Shown: piece after piece, positions 53,776 to 62,079 of the stretch
Numbering within the stretch: position 1 is the first letter of the stretch
Layout: the number at the start of each line of letters is the position of its first letter
Assembly: GCF_010993975.1 (NCBI RefSeq)
Contig: NZ_JAACZO010000010.1
Span: forward strand, 1 to 64,000
DNA length: 64,000 nt
Direction of reading: 5' to 3'
DNA from: Halomonas faecis
Lineage (GTDB): Bacteria > Pseudomonadota > Gammaproteobacteria > Pseudomonadales > Halomonadaceae
Notes under the pieces: generated by a model
Database searches by the model: none
What the model was told of the DNA's origin: nothing
Seen by the model: the letters and a program-made list of their open reading frames with translations, nothing else
Translations under genes and position numbers: made by a program

Positions 53776-54270
53776 ATGACAATGAACCGAGTGAAGCTGG
53801 CGGTTGGCCAATGGCGGCGCGAGCTGCCCGACCTCGATCTGCTGCCCATGGAGGTGGTCGGGTACCTGAAGACGAGTCAACTGATTACCAAGGGGCGGCT
53901 GGATGCCTTCTTCAAGCAGCATGGCTTGCAGGCAGGGGAATTCGACGTGCTGGCCACCCTGCGCCGTGCCGGCGAGCCCTACGCCTTGACGCCGACGCAG
54001 CTGTTCGAGGCGTTGATGCTTTCCTCAGGGGGCATGACCAACCGGCTGGACCGTCTGGAGCGGGCCGGGCTGATTCAGCGCTCACCCAACCCCGACGATC
54101 GCCGCGGCACCCTGGTTTCGCTCACTGTCCAAGGTCGCGAGCTGATCGACCGCTTGATTCCTCTGCACGTGGAGAATGAGGCGCGCCTGCTCGAGCCCCT
54201 GACGCGCGAAGAGCAGGAGACGCTGAACCGGCTGCTCGGCAAGCTGCTGGATGGACTGGAAGGGGAGTAG
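53776..54270 (+). CDS. MarR family transcriptional regulator
   Basis: A 164-residue winged-helix regulator: GEFDVLATLRRAGEPYALTPTQLFEALMLSSGGMTNRLDRLERAGLIQRSPNPDDRRGTLVSLTVQGRELID carries the recognition helix and the wing with DDRR. The long N-terminal arm (residues 1-35) is typical of the subgroup that controls drug or phenolic compound genes. ATG 53776 or 53782 may be used. It is divergent from the EamA/nitroreductase unit. Confidence 0.92.
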   Translation: MTMNRVKLAVGQWRRELPDLDLLPMEVVGYLKTSQLITKGRLDAFFKQHGLQAGEFDVLATLRRAGEPYALTPTQLFEALMLSSGGMTNRLDRLERAGLIQRSPNPDDRRGTLVSLTVQGRELIDRLIPLHVENEARLLEPLTREEQETLNRLLGKLLDGLEGE

Positions 54271-54312
54271 CACGACGGGCGAGGCCGCGGCTGGCCTCGT
54301 AGTCGGCTTGGT

Positions 54313-54358
54313 GACGAGAAATCGGCTCGTGCTCGAGCGATCGAGCCGGTTTTTCGTC
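54313..54358 (+). terminator. Intrinsic terminator of marR
   Basis: CGGCTCG (54323-54329) pairs with CGAGCCG (54342-54348), extended by GACGA/TCGTC arms outside, and is followed by GTTTTTC. The A-rich 5' flank (GAGAAA) makes it usable from both sides. Confidence 0.8.
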
Positions 54359-54402
54359 ATGCCGATAGCCGAGCCCTATCGGACGCATTGTCACGGCGAC
54401 CT

Positions 54403-54433
54403 TTGACCTCAACTTAACTTGAGGTCGTATCGT
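54403..54433 (+). promoter_or_regulatory. SoxR-controlled promoter with SoxR box (FMN reductase)
   Basis: CCTCAACTTAACTTGAGG (54407-54424) differs from the box at 40031 by one base. It lies between -35 TTGACC (54403-54408) and -10 TATCGT (54428-54433), again a 19-bp spacer. The downstream start codon is at 54470. The same architecture at both sites makes chance unlikely. Confidence 0.88.
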
Positions 54434-54469
54434 TCATCGCACTCAATCAGCGAACGGGAGAACAGTGCA

Positions 54470-55018
54470 ATGAGCGATACGATCAAGGTGGCCGTGATCT
54501 ATGGCAGCACGAGGGAAGGACGTTTCTGCGATACCGTCGGCTCGTGGGTCGTGGACCAGATCCGGCGCCGGGAGGCGTTTTCGCCGATGGTGATCGATCC
54601 TGCCGCCGAGCCCGCCTCGGCATTCGCCGGGCGCCTCGACGAGGCGGACGCCTTCGTCGTGGTCACGCCCGAGTACAACCACTCCTACCCCGCTGCGCTC
54701 AAGGCGCTGATCGACGACTACAAGGCGGAGTGGCAGGCCAAGCCGGTGGCCTTCGTCTCCTACGGTGGCGCCTCGGGCGGGGTGCGGGCGGTGGAGCACC
54801 TGCGCGATGTCTTTGCCGAGCTGCATGCCGTGGGCATTCGTGACGGCGTGATGTTTCCCAACGCCTGGGAGCAGTTCGACGAGCAGGGGCAGCCGCTGCA
54901 GGCACAGCGTTTCGAGCGTGGCATGCAGACCTTGCTGGCGCGGCTCGCCTGGTGGGCCGAGACCCTGCGCGAGGGGCGCGCCGCCCGGGACTATGCCCAG
55001 GCAGTGATGCTGGATTGA
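54470..55018 (+). CDS. NADPH-dependent FMN reductase, SoxR regulon
   Basis: A 182-residue flavodoxin-fold reductase: VAVIYGSTREGRFCDTVGSWV (FMN phosphate loop), AFVVVTPEYNHSYPAALKALIDDY (isoalloxazine region) and FVSYGGASGGVRAVEHLRDVF. Such enzymes reduce quinones, chromate or flavins by two electrons and so avoid superoxide. ATG 54470 follows GGGAG. The SoxR promoter upstream supports a role in handling redox-cycling quinones. An arylamine N-acetyltransferase gene follows. Confidence 0.92.
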   Translation: MSDTIKVAVIYGSTREGRFCDTVGSWVVDQIRRREAFSPMVIDPAAEPASAFAGRLDEADAFVVVTPEYNHSYPAALKALIDDYKAEWQAKPVAFVSYGGASGGVRAVEHLRDVFAELHAVGIRDGVMFPNAWEQFDEQGQPLQAQRFERGMQTLLARLAWWAETLREGRAARDYAQAVMLD

Positions 55019-55096
55019 ACGGTCGATGAGGCGCCGATGCGTTGCTCGGCCCTCTTCTCCAACGCGGCAGCGCCGCTCGGCAAAGGAGTTTTCGTC

Positions 55097-55987
55097 ATGC
55101 AGGCTTCCGGAACCTTGCTCCATGAATCGGCTACCTGGGAGGCCTCGCCTCTCGACCTAGAGGCCTATCTGGCACGCCTCGACTACCGCGGGTCGCTGAC
55201 CCCCAGCCTCGAAACGCTGCGGGCACTGCAGCGTGCGCATCTCGAGGCGATTCCCTTCGAGAACCTGGAGATCGCCATCGGCGGGGAGATCCGGCTGGAT
55301 CTGGCGAGTCTGCAGGACAAGCTGGTGCGGCGGCGGCGCGGTGGTTACTGCCACGAACAGAACCTCCTGTTCGGCACGGTGCTGGACCGACTCGGCTTCC
55401 GAGTGGTGCCCCGAGGCGCGCGGATGCTGGTGGGCGAAGAGGCCAGCCGGATCACGGCCATGAACCATACGATGCTGGCGGTGATCGTCGATGGGCGCGA
55501 TTGGCTGGTCGATGTCGGGGTCGGCAATGTGGGGCCGCGTGAGCCGGTGCCTGTCGGGGAGAGCGTCGAGGTGCGCCACGGCGGTTGGGAGTATCGCCTG
55601 GAGCGCTCCCCCGTGGGGCTCTGGCTGCTGCGGCATCGGCGCCACGATGGCTGGTTCAATATCTACCAGTTCGGCGATACGTCTTACTACCGTGCCGATG
55701 CCGAGACCCACAACTACCATGTCTCCCATCACCCGGACTCGCCCTTCGTGCGGCGTATCGTGGCCCAGCACAACGGTGCGGAGGAACGCTGGGGACTCGC
55801 CGACCTGGAACTGACGGTGGAGCGCCCCGGGGCCGAGCCGGAACGTCGCGAGCTGCGGGCCGCCGAGCTTCCCGGGGTGCTGCGAGAGCGTTTCGGGCTG
55901 GCGCTCGATCCGGAGCAGGAGGCCCGCCTGCTGAGTCGGGCCGAGTCGCTCGCTGCGTCGGTCGCAGGCGAACGACTCGGAACCTGA
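55097..55987 (+). CDS. Arylamine N-acetyltransferase
   Basis: A 296-residue NAT with the cysteine-protease-like triad: Cys85 in RRGGYCHEQN, His124 in MNHTMLAV and Asp139 in WLVDVGVGN. It transfers acetyl from acetyl-CoA to aromatic amines and hydrazines. AAAGGAG precedes ATG 55097. It follows the FMN reductase gene by 78 bp on the same strand, so nitro- or quinone reduction and acetylation of the resulting amine may be linked and may share the SoxR promoter. Confidence 0.92.
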   Translation: MQASGTLLHESATWEASPLDLEAYLARLDYRGSLTPSLETLRALQRAHLEAIPFENLEIAIGGEIRLDLASLQDKLVRRRRGGYCHEQNLLFGTVLDRLGFRVVPRGARMLVGEEASRITAMNHTMLAVIVDGRDWLVDVGVGNVGPREPVPVGESVEVRHGGWEYRLERSPVGLWLLRHRRHDGWFNIYQFGDTSYYRADAETHNYHVSHHPDSPFVRRIVAQHNGAEERWGLADLELTVERPGAEPERRELRAAELPGVLRERFGLALDPEQEARLLSRAESLAASVAGERLGT

Positions 55988-55993
55988 GGACGG

Positions 55994-56452
55994 TCACTTG
56001 GGCCGGTAGCTGCCGACATCGGCGGCAAAACTGATCGCCAGGCGGTTCCAGGCGTTGATGGTGCAGATCGCCAGGGTCAGGTCGGCAAGCCCCTGCTCGG
56101 AGAAGTGCTGGCGGGTCGCCTCGTACAGGGCGTCGTCGATGCCGTTGCCGGCAATCAGGGTATTGGCCTCGGCCCAGGCCAGGGCGGCCCGCTCTCGGGG
56201 GGTATAGAATGGCGTTTCTCGCCAAGCGTTCAGGGCGTACAGCCGCTGCTCGGTTTCGCCGGCCTTGCGCGCATCCTTGGTGTGCATGTCGATGCAGTAG
56301 GCGCAGCCGTTGATCTGCGAGACGCGGGTATACACCAGCCCCAGCAGGCCTTCGCCCAGTTCGCCCTCTTCCCCGGTGCGAGAGACGTGGCGCTGGAGTT
56401 CGAGCATGGCCTCGATACCGGCGGGACTGGCGGAGAAGTAGTTCATGCGCAT
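55994..56452 (-). CDS. Carboxymuconolactone decarboxylase / AhpD-like protein
   Basis: A 152-residue AhpD-like helical protein with the peroxidatic motif INGCAYCIDMH (Cys50, Cys53, His57). Family members are peroxidases or thiol reductants. It starts 17 bp from the divergent AraC-type gene. The end is 7 bp from the convergent NAT gene. The regulator and this enzyme form a common pair in which AraC-type proteins control AhpD-like genes. Confidence 0.9.
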   Translation of the reverse strand: MRMNYFSASPAGIEAMLELQRHVSRTGEEGELGEGLLGLVYTRVSQINGCAYCIDMHTKDARKAGETEQRLYALNAWRETPFYTPRERAALAWAEANTLIAGNGIDDALYEATRQHFSEQGLADLTLAICTINAWNRLAISFAADVGSYRPK

Positions 56453-56469
56453 GGGAGGATCTCCTGACG

Positions 56470-57378
56470 GTGAATGACGGATCCCAATCTAGCCTGGGCG
56501 CGGGGCGCGGCATTGTAGATTTTCGACCGGCGACCGTGATCGCCCCGCCGACCGGCCTGCGCCTGCTGCAGTTCGCTCCCGATCCTGCGCTGCGTGCCCA
56601 TGTGCAGTGCCTCTGGTATGCCCAGGGTTGCGATGCATCGGGAGCGGACACGCAGGAACTGTTGCACCCCGATGGCGGCATGGGGCTACTGTTCAACTTC
56701 GGCGGACCCGTGAGTCGAGACGATGGCGTCGCATCGTGGGCCGCCTGGATCGATGGCCCCAAGCTACGTACGGCTCGGTTAGGGGTGGGCCGGGATCTCG
56801 ATCTGCTCGGCGTGCGCTTTCGGCCGGGGAGCGGAGCGCTGATCGTCGGTGAGCCGCTGAGCGAGCTGGCCGGAGCCGAGCCGATACCCGGCGATGCGTT
56901 GGGCCACCTTGCGTTGGAGGCATTGCACGAAAGGCTGTGGCAAGCGCCCGACCTGGCCAGCCGCATCGCGATGCTGGAGCGTTTCCTGCTGGAGCGGTTG
57001 CGTCATGCCGAGGCGTTGCCGGCGGTGTTGCCGGCTTCGCTGGAGTGGTTGCGTCAACGTTCCCTCGAGGGCGAGGGCCCGTCCAGCATCGCGGCGCTGG
57101 CCAAGGAGTTACCGATCGGCCAGCGTCGATTGGAGCGCCTGTTCCGCCACTACGTGGGGTTATCGCCCAAACGCTACGCCCGCCTGATGCGCATCGCTTG
57201 CAGCCGCGAACGGATCAAGCGGGGCGGGATGGACGTGTCCTTGACCGACACCGCTCATGCCGCCGGCTACTACGATCAGGCCCATTTCATCCACGACTTC
57301 AAGGCCGTGACCGGCCTGACGCCGGGGGGATACCGGGAGCACGTGCAACGACGGTACGGGCGCGAAGCGCAGCCGTAG
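56470..57378 (+). CDS. AraC family transcriptional regulator
   Basis: A 302-residue regulator. The N-terminal part (about 20-160) resembles the DUF6597 domain (APDPALRAHVQCLWYAQG; LLHPDGGMGLLFNFGGPV; LLGVRFRPGSGALIVGEPLSEL). The C-terminal AraC DNA-binding domain is at about 195-290 (IAALAKELPIGQRRLERLFRHYVGLSPKRYARLMRI; HAAGYYDQAHFIHDFKAVTGLTPGGYRE). GTG 56470 is the only in-frame start near GGAGG. It is divergent from the AhpD-like gene, and the GGAGGATCTCCT palindrome between them supplies a ribosome site on each strand. Confidence 0.9.
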   Translation: MNDGSQSSLGAGRGIVDFRPATVIAPPTGLRLLQFAPDPALRAHVQCLWYAQGCDASGADTQELLHPDGGMGLLFNFGGPVSRDDGVASWAAWIDGPKLRTARLGVGRDLDLLGVRFRPGSGALIVGEPLSELAGAEPIPGDALGHLALEALHERLWQAPDLASRIAMLERFLLERLRHAEALPAVLPASLEWLRQRSLEGEGPSSIAALAKELPIGQRRLERLFRHYVGLSPKRYARLMRIACSRERIKRGGMDVSLTDTAHAAGYYDQAHFIHDFKAVTGLTPGGYREHVQRRYGREAQP

Positions 57379-57488
57379 GCAGGGTATGGTAGCCGTCGTT
57401 TCTACCATCGACTGCGCCGGGCTGGGTCAGGCATGGAGCGCTCGGGCATCGTGTTCGTGCAGACCCCGGGGTCGCTCGTGCATGAGAT

Positions 57489-57526
57489 GAGCCTGCTTGG
57501 CATTCCGCGTCAGGCCAAGCAGGCTC
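57489..57526. repeat. Perfect 13-bp inverted repeat (hairpin) between AraC and DUF1127 genes
   Basis: GAGCCTGCTTGGC (57489-57501) and GCCAAGCAGGCTC (57514-57526) flank a 12-base loop. It lies in the convergent gap after the AraC-type gene and the DUF1127 gene. There is no T-run on either side, so it may act as a terminator needing Rho or as an mRNA end. Confidence 0.6.
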
Positions 57527-57556
57527 GATATCCAGGCGGTGCGTGGACACCGCCGT

Positions 57557-57886
57557 TCAGCCAGTGCGGGGTGGGAATTCCCGCACCTGGGCTCGCCGCT
57601 CCACCAGGGCACGCAGGGCATCCACTTTGAGCGGTAGGCGCGAGGCCCACAGGATGTCGTCGCGGCGGTGGCCCATGTCCTCGAGGATGTGGTCGTCATG
57701 GGCGAGCAGCGGCAAGAAGCGTTGCCGGAACTGACGCCTGCGGCGGTAGGCCCACCACCAGTGATCGATGGCATGGATCAGCCCCAGCGGCGGCATGGCC
57801 GGCATGTGGAGGTCCAGCCTGGGTGGCTTTGGCGGCGGCACGTCGTGGTCATCGACGCAGCGGCGAAGCGGTTCGTACTGGCTCAT
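57557..57886 (-). CDS. DUF1127 domain-containing protein
   Basis: A 109-residue protein whose central part fits DUF1127: WWWAYRRRRQFRQRFLPLLAHDDHILEDMGHRRDDILWASRLPL, with the arginine-rich helix and the DxxLxDxGxxR motif. Short DUF1127 proteins modulate phosphate and RNA metabolism in alphaproteobacteria, but this longer form is uncharacterised. GGAGGTG lies before ATG 57886. It is divergent from a LysR gene, a pairing often seen in Halomonas and Pseudomonas, implying LysR control. Confidence 0.85.
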   Translation of the reverse strand: MSQYEPLRRCVDDHDVPPPKPPRLDLHMPAMPPLGLIHAIDHWWWAYRRRRQFRQRFLPLLAHDDHILEDMGHRRDDILWASRLPLKVDALRALVERRAQVREFPPRTG

Positions 57887-58050
57887 CTTGCACCTCCATC
57901 CAGGCGGCCGCCGGGTGGACGGCTGCCGGAGTCTGCTGATTCGTGGGTGGAGGGTCGCGACCTCTGGGAGAGAGCATGGCGCGCTCGTTTTGATCAATCC
58001 AGCGAAAAGATCTACATTTACCATTAAGCTTTATTGAAAGCGGGGTAGTC

Positions 58051-58944
58051 ATGACCGAAATGCCATCCAGCGGACGAGCGCCGCTGCCGCTACTGGATAG
58101 CGACGTGCTTCGCATGTTCGTCGCCATTGCCGAAAGCGGCAGCTTCACGCGTGCCGCCCGGCAGGTGTTCCGCACCCCTTCGGCCCTGAGCATGCAGATC
58201 AAGCGTTTGGAAGAGACCCTGGGCCAGACGCTGTTCGTACGCGAGGCACGCCAAGTGCGACTCACCCCGGAGGGTGAGTTGCTCTTGAGCTATGGGAGGC
58301 GGTTGTTGCGGCTCAACGAAGAGGCGGTGACGCAGTTTTTAGCGCCGTCCCTGGAGGGGCGGGTGAGTTTCGGCACCACGGACGATGTCGGCACGCGCAT
58401 TCTGCCCGGGGTGTTGGCCCAGTTCGCCCGCTCGCATCCAGCGGTACATGTCGATGTGGTGGTGGGCAGTAGCGCCAATATGCTGCAGCGCCTGGATGCC
58501 GGTGAGCTCGACTTGATACTGATCACCGCGGGCAATCCGGGGCAAGCGCCACGCGGCGAGATCGTGCATAGCGAACCGCTGGTATGGGTCGGCCGTGATG
58601 GGGGAGTGGCCGTGCAGCGTTCACCCTTGCCGGTGGCGCTGGCGCACCAGGGCTGTGCCTGGCGGAAAATGGCGTTGGATGCCCTCGACAGCGCTGGCAT
58701 CGGTTACCGTATCGCCTATACCTGCGAGCACTCCGCCGGGCAGGAGGCGGCGATGCTCGCCGACCTCGTCGTGTCGCCTTTCCCGCGCAGCCTGATCCGT
58801 GCCCCGCTGCGGCGTATCGACAAGAATTTGCTGCCGCCCCCAGGCGATTATCAGCTGGAGCTGGTGAAACGGGGCGGCATGGGCCAGGCCGGCGAGGTCC
58901 TGGCTGAGCGGGTAGTCGAGGCCTTCCGCGACCTGCGCGGCTAG
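58051..58944 (+). CDS. LysR family regulator (partner of DUF1127 gene)
   Basis: A 297-residue LysR protein: LLDSDVLRMFVAIAESGSFTRAARQVFRTPSALSMQIKRLEETLG, then EGRVSFGTTDDVGTRILPGVLAQFARSHPAVHVDVVVGSS. That opening of the effector domain is typical of the regulators found beside DUF1127 genes. The 164-bp divergent gap has an AT-rich patch (about 58001-58035) for the promoters. The gene ends 14 bp from the convergent NhaC gene. Confidence 0.9.
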   Translation: MTEMPSSGRAPLPLLDSDVLRMFVAIAESGSFTRAARQVFRTPSALSMQIKRLEETLGQTLFVREARQVRLTPEGELLLSYGRRLLRLNEEAVTQFLAPSLEGRVSFGTTDDVGTRILPGVLAQFARSHPAVHVDVVVGSSANMLQRLDAGELDLILITAGNPGQAPRGEIVHSEPLVWVGRDGGVAVQRSPLPVALAHQGCAWRKMALDALDSAGIGYRIAYTCEHSAGQEAAMLADLVVSPFPRSLIRAPLRRIDKNLLPPPGDYQLELVKRGGMGQAGEVLAERVVEAFRDLRG

Positions 58945-58958
58945 CATTGCGGGGTTCC

Positions 58959-60416
58959 TCAAGCCAGCACGATGAACAGCAGTACGCTAATGGCCGCGGC
59001 AATCATGATGTAGGGCAACTGGGTCAGGGCGTGCTGCAGGGGCGTCACGCTGCAGCCGCGGGCACTGAGCACCGTGGAGTCACCGAAGAAGCAAGCGTGG
59101 GAGCCGAAGGCCCCTGCCGAGATCATGGCACCGAGCGTGAGTGGTAGCGAGGCGTCGGTAGAGAGCGCCAGCGGCACCACGATCGGAAAAGCGATGGCAT
59201 AGATGCCCCAGAACGAGCCGGTGGCGAAGGCGATGCCGGCCAGTATCAGGAAGGTGATCGCCGGCAGCCACTGGCCGGCCATTACCGGCATGACCCAGTC
59301 GATCAGCGTCTCGGCCAGGCTCAGCCGCTCGTTGACGTCCTGCAGAATGAAGGCGGCGAAGACGATACCCAGCGGTACCAGCATGAACTGCAGGCCCTGG
59401 ATGATCTCGTCGAACAGACGGTTTAGGGGCGCCATGTCCTGGGCCACGTAGAGACCGAGGGTCATCAGCAGAGCGAACGCCACGCCGATCAGCGCGTCGA
59501 TCTCGAACCACCAGGTGGCGAAGATCAGAGTGGCCATCGGCAGCAGAAAATTGACCAAGCGCGCGGGGCGGTGGGTGAACTGCTCGGGATTCTGCTCCTC
59601 GTTGCTTTCGGGCACGCGCTCTTCGTCCCCCTGTTCCGCGCGCTTCATCTTGCCCAGCGCCGGGATCACGCCCGCCGCGACCAGCAGTACTACGATCAGT
59701 GCCATCCAGGGATAGAAGAGGTAGGGGATCAGCGTGAGGTAATAACTGAACCCCTGACCGGTTTCGGCGACGTCGTGACTTTCCAGCAACCCCGAAAGAT
59801 AGATCGCCCAGGTCGAGAAGGGGATGATCAGGCAGATGGGGGCCGCGGTGGAGTCGACGATATAGGCCAGCATCGAACGCGATATTTTGAGCTTGTCGGC
59901 CAGACGTTTCATCGCTGCCGAGACGGTCATGGCGTTGAGGTAGTCATCGATGAAGATCAACACGCCGAGCCCGACGCTGCCCAGCAGCGCACTGCGGCGC
60001 GTCGTGCAGTGGCGTCCGGCGGCGCGACTGAACGCCTCCGTGCCGCGGGCGAACTGCAGCAGGCCGATCAGGCTGCCGAGCAGGCCGCAGACCAGGATGA
60101 TCCAGCCCATGGTGGGGTTCTGCATCACCTCCAGGCTGCTTACGGCCATGTCTTGTACGGCGGTGGTCGGCGACAGCATGATGAAACCGCTCAACGCACC
60201 GGCCAGCAGGGCTTCCAGGGTGCGGCGCGTCAGCAGAGCCATGCTGATGACGACGGTGGTGGGCAGCAAACTGTAAAGGCCGTAGTCGTCACCGTCGATC
60301 AGCACGAAACCGCTAAGGCTGGCAATCAACACGACACCGAGAAACAACAGGCCACCCTTGGTGGCGCTGCCGAAGCGTTGGGGATGGACCGTTGGGCCTG
60401 AAGTAGAGTGTGACAT
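58959..60416 (-). CDS. NhaC family Na+/H+ antiporter-like transporter
   Basis: A 485-residue polytopic membrane protein of the NhaC group (IFIDDYLNAMTVSAAMKRLADKLKISRSMLAYIVDSTAAPICLIIPFSTWAIYLSGLL is its most characteristic region; ASLPLTLGAMISAGAFGSHACFFGDSTVLSARGCSVTPLQHALTQLPY near the end). Members exchange Na+ for protons or import amino acids such as lysine. AAAGGTG precedes ATG 60416. It lies 87 bp after the aminotransferase gene on the same strand, so a catabolic import role for an amine or amino acid is possible. Confidence 0.9.
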   Translation of the reverse strand: MSHSTSGPTVHPQRFGSATKGGLLFLGVVLIASLSGFVLIDGDDYGLYSLLPTTVVISMALLTRRTLEALLAGALSGFIMLSPTTAVQDMAVSSLEVMQNPTMGWIILVCGLLGSLIGLLQFARGTEAFSRAAGRHCTTRRSALLGSVGLGVLIFIDDYLNAMTVSAAMKRLADKLKISRSMLAYIVDSTAAPICLIIPFSTWAIYLSGLLESHDVAETGQGFSYYLTLIPYLFYPWMALIVVLLVAAGVIPALGKMKRAEQGDEERVPESNEEQNPEQFTHRPARLVNFLLPMATLIFATWWFEIDALIGVAFALLMTLGLYVAQDMAPLNRLFDEIIQGLQFMLVPLGIVFAAFILQDVNERLSLAETLIDWVMPVMAGQWLPAITFLILAGIAFATGSFWGIYAIAFPIVVPLALSTDASLPLTLGAMISAGAFGSHACFFGDSTVLSARGCSVTPLQHALTQLPYIMIAAAISVLLFIVLA

Positions 60417-60503
60417 GGTTGTTCACCTTTGTTGTTGTGCATTGCATCATCGGCAGTCGCCGCTGGGAAATGCCGAGTCATACAGGCGGCGGCTGCCGGC
60501 GGG

Positions 60504-61913
60504 TTACAGATAACCGTCCTTGCGTAGCGATGCCGTGGTGGCGGCGAAGGCCTCGTCGAGGATCGAAACCACCCGATCCACCACGTCACGATCCCAGATC
60601 AGCGGCGGCGAGATGATGTTCAGGTGGCCCACCGGGCGAATGATCAGACCGCGCTTCTGGGCCTCGGCGGCGACCCGGTCGCCGACCCGTGCCTCCACCG
60701 GCAGCAGTTCCTTGCTGGTCTTGTCGGCGACGTTCTCGATGGCCAGCATGAAGTGGCTGCCCCTTACGTCGCCGACGGTGTCATGATGCGAGAGCGTCTC
60801 GAGCTGCCGCTCCAGGTAGGGGCCGACTTCGCGTACGTTGGCGCAGATCCCCTCGCGCTCGATGATCTCGATGTTCTTGAGCGCCGCGACACAGCTCACC
60901 GGATGACCGGAGTAGGTGAAGCCGGTGCTCAGCACACCGCCCTTGCGCTGGGGCGTGCCCAGCACCGCGTAGATCTCGTCGGAGATCAGGGTGGCCCCCA
61001 GCGGGGCATAGCCCGATGACAGCCCCTTGGCACAGTTGATGATGTCCGGCCGGGTGTCGAACACCGCCTCGGAGGCGAAGACGTGGCCCAGGCGGCCGAA
61101 GCCGGTGACCACTTCGTCGGCGATATAGAGGATCTCGTGGGCGCGGCACACCGCCTGCATGCGGGCGTGGTAGCCTCGAGGCGCCACCAGTACGCCGCCG
61201 GCGCCCATGATCGGCTCGGCGATGAAGGCGGCGATGTTCTCGGCGCCGATGCGCTCGATGGTTTCCTCCAGTTCGGCCACCAGATGGTCGCAGTACTCCG
61301 CTTCGCTCATTCCCTGCGGCCGGCGATAGAGGTTGGCCTCGCTCAGATGGGTGACCAGGTGATCCAGGGTATCGAAGTCCCAGTTGTTGCTCTCGATGCC
61401 GGTCAGGCTCGCCGCCAGGTAGGTGGTGCCGTGGTAGGCGTTGTGGCGCGACAGGATGCGCTTCTTGTTCGGCTTGCCCAGGCGGTTGAAGTAGTAGTGC
61501 ACCAGGCGGACGGTGGCGTCGTTGGCCGTCGAGCCGCCGCAGCTGAAGAAGACGTGGTTGAGGTTCGTCGGGGCGAGTTCGGCGAGCTTGGCGGCGAGCT
61601 CCGCCGCCGGGGCATTGGAAAGGTTGTTGAAGGTGGAGAAGTAGGCCATGCGCGTGGCCTGCTCGGCCATGGCCTGGCCGATCTCGGCGCGGCCGTGGCC
61701 CACGTTGACGCACCACAGGCCGGCGATGCCGTCGATGAAACGGTTGCCGTAGGCATCCTCTACGTAGATGCCGTCGCTGTCGGTAATCAGGTCGCAGCCC
61801 TTGTCGTGGAACAGGCTGAAGTCGGTGAAGGGGTGGATGAAGTGATCCTTGTCCTTCTGCCACAGCGACTGGGCATCGAGGGTCTGAGGGGGCGTGGAGG
61901 TAGCGGTGGTCAT
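60504..61913 (-). CDS. Class III aminotransferase (omega-amino acid/putrescine:pyruvate type)
   Basis: A 469-residue PLP enzyme. It has FFSCGGSTANDATVRLVHYYFNRLGKPNKKRILSRHNAYHGTT, AFIAEPIMGAGGVLVAP, the DEVVTGFGRLG aspartate pair and the PLP lysine in INCAKGLSSGYAPLGA. The SHPFTDF-type N-terminus (HFIHPFTDFSLFHDKG) resembles SpuC-like putrescine or beta-alanine:pyruvate aminotransferases. It acts upstream of an aldehyde dehydrogenase; a PuuC-like one is encoded at 63324 beyond the divergent hydrolase. GAGG precedes ATG 61913. Confidence 0.9.
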   Translation of the reverse strand: MTTATSTPPQTLDAQSLWQKDKDHFIHPFTDFSLFHDKGCDLITDSDGIYVEDAYGNRFIDGIAGLWCVNVGHGRAEIGQAMAEQATRMAYFSTFNNLSNAPAAELAAKLAELAPTNLNHVFFSCGGSTANDATVRLVHYYFNRLGKPNKKRILSRHNAYHGTTYLAASLTGIESNNWDFDTLDHLVTHLSEANLYRRPQGMSEAEYCDHLVAELEETIERIGAENIAAFIAEPIMGAGGVLVAPRGYHARMQAVCRAHEILYIADEVVTGFGRLGHVFASEAVFDTRPDIINCAKGLSSGYAPLGATLISDEIYAVLGTPQRKGGVLSTGFTYSGHPVSCVAALKNIEIIEREGICANVREVGPYLERQLETLSHHDTVGDVRGSHFMLAIENVADKTSKELLPVEARVGDRVAAEAQKRGLIIRPVGHLNIISPPLIWDRDVVDRVVSILDEAFAATTASLRKDGYL

Positions 61914-62079
61914 GAGTTCGGCCTCGCGTGTCCGATGTCGTTGTTGGAGTGTGCTCTGTTGAGGTCGGGTTCAGACTAGCGAGAGGGCGAAGACGGGGAA
62001 CATATCCTGATTGGGGTATATCGGTTCCGCGACGGGTCGGCCTAGGGTTGGGGTATAACGACAAAGGGAGGCAACCTGC

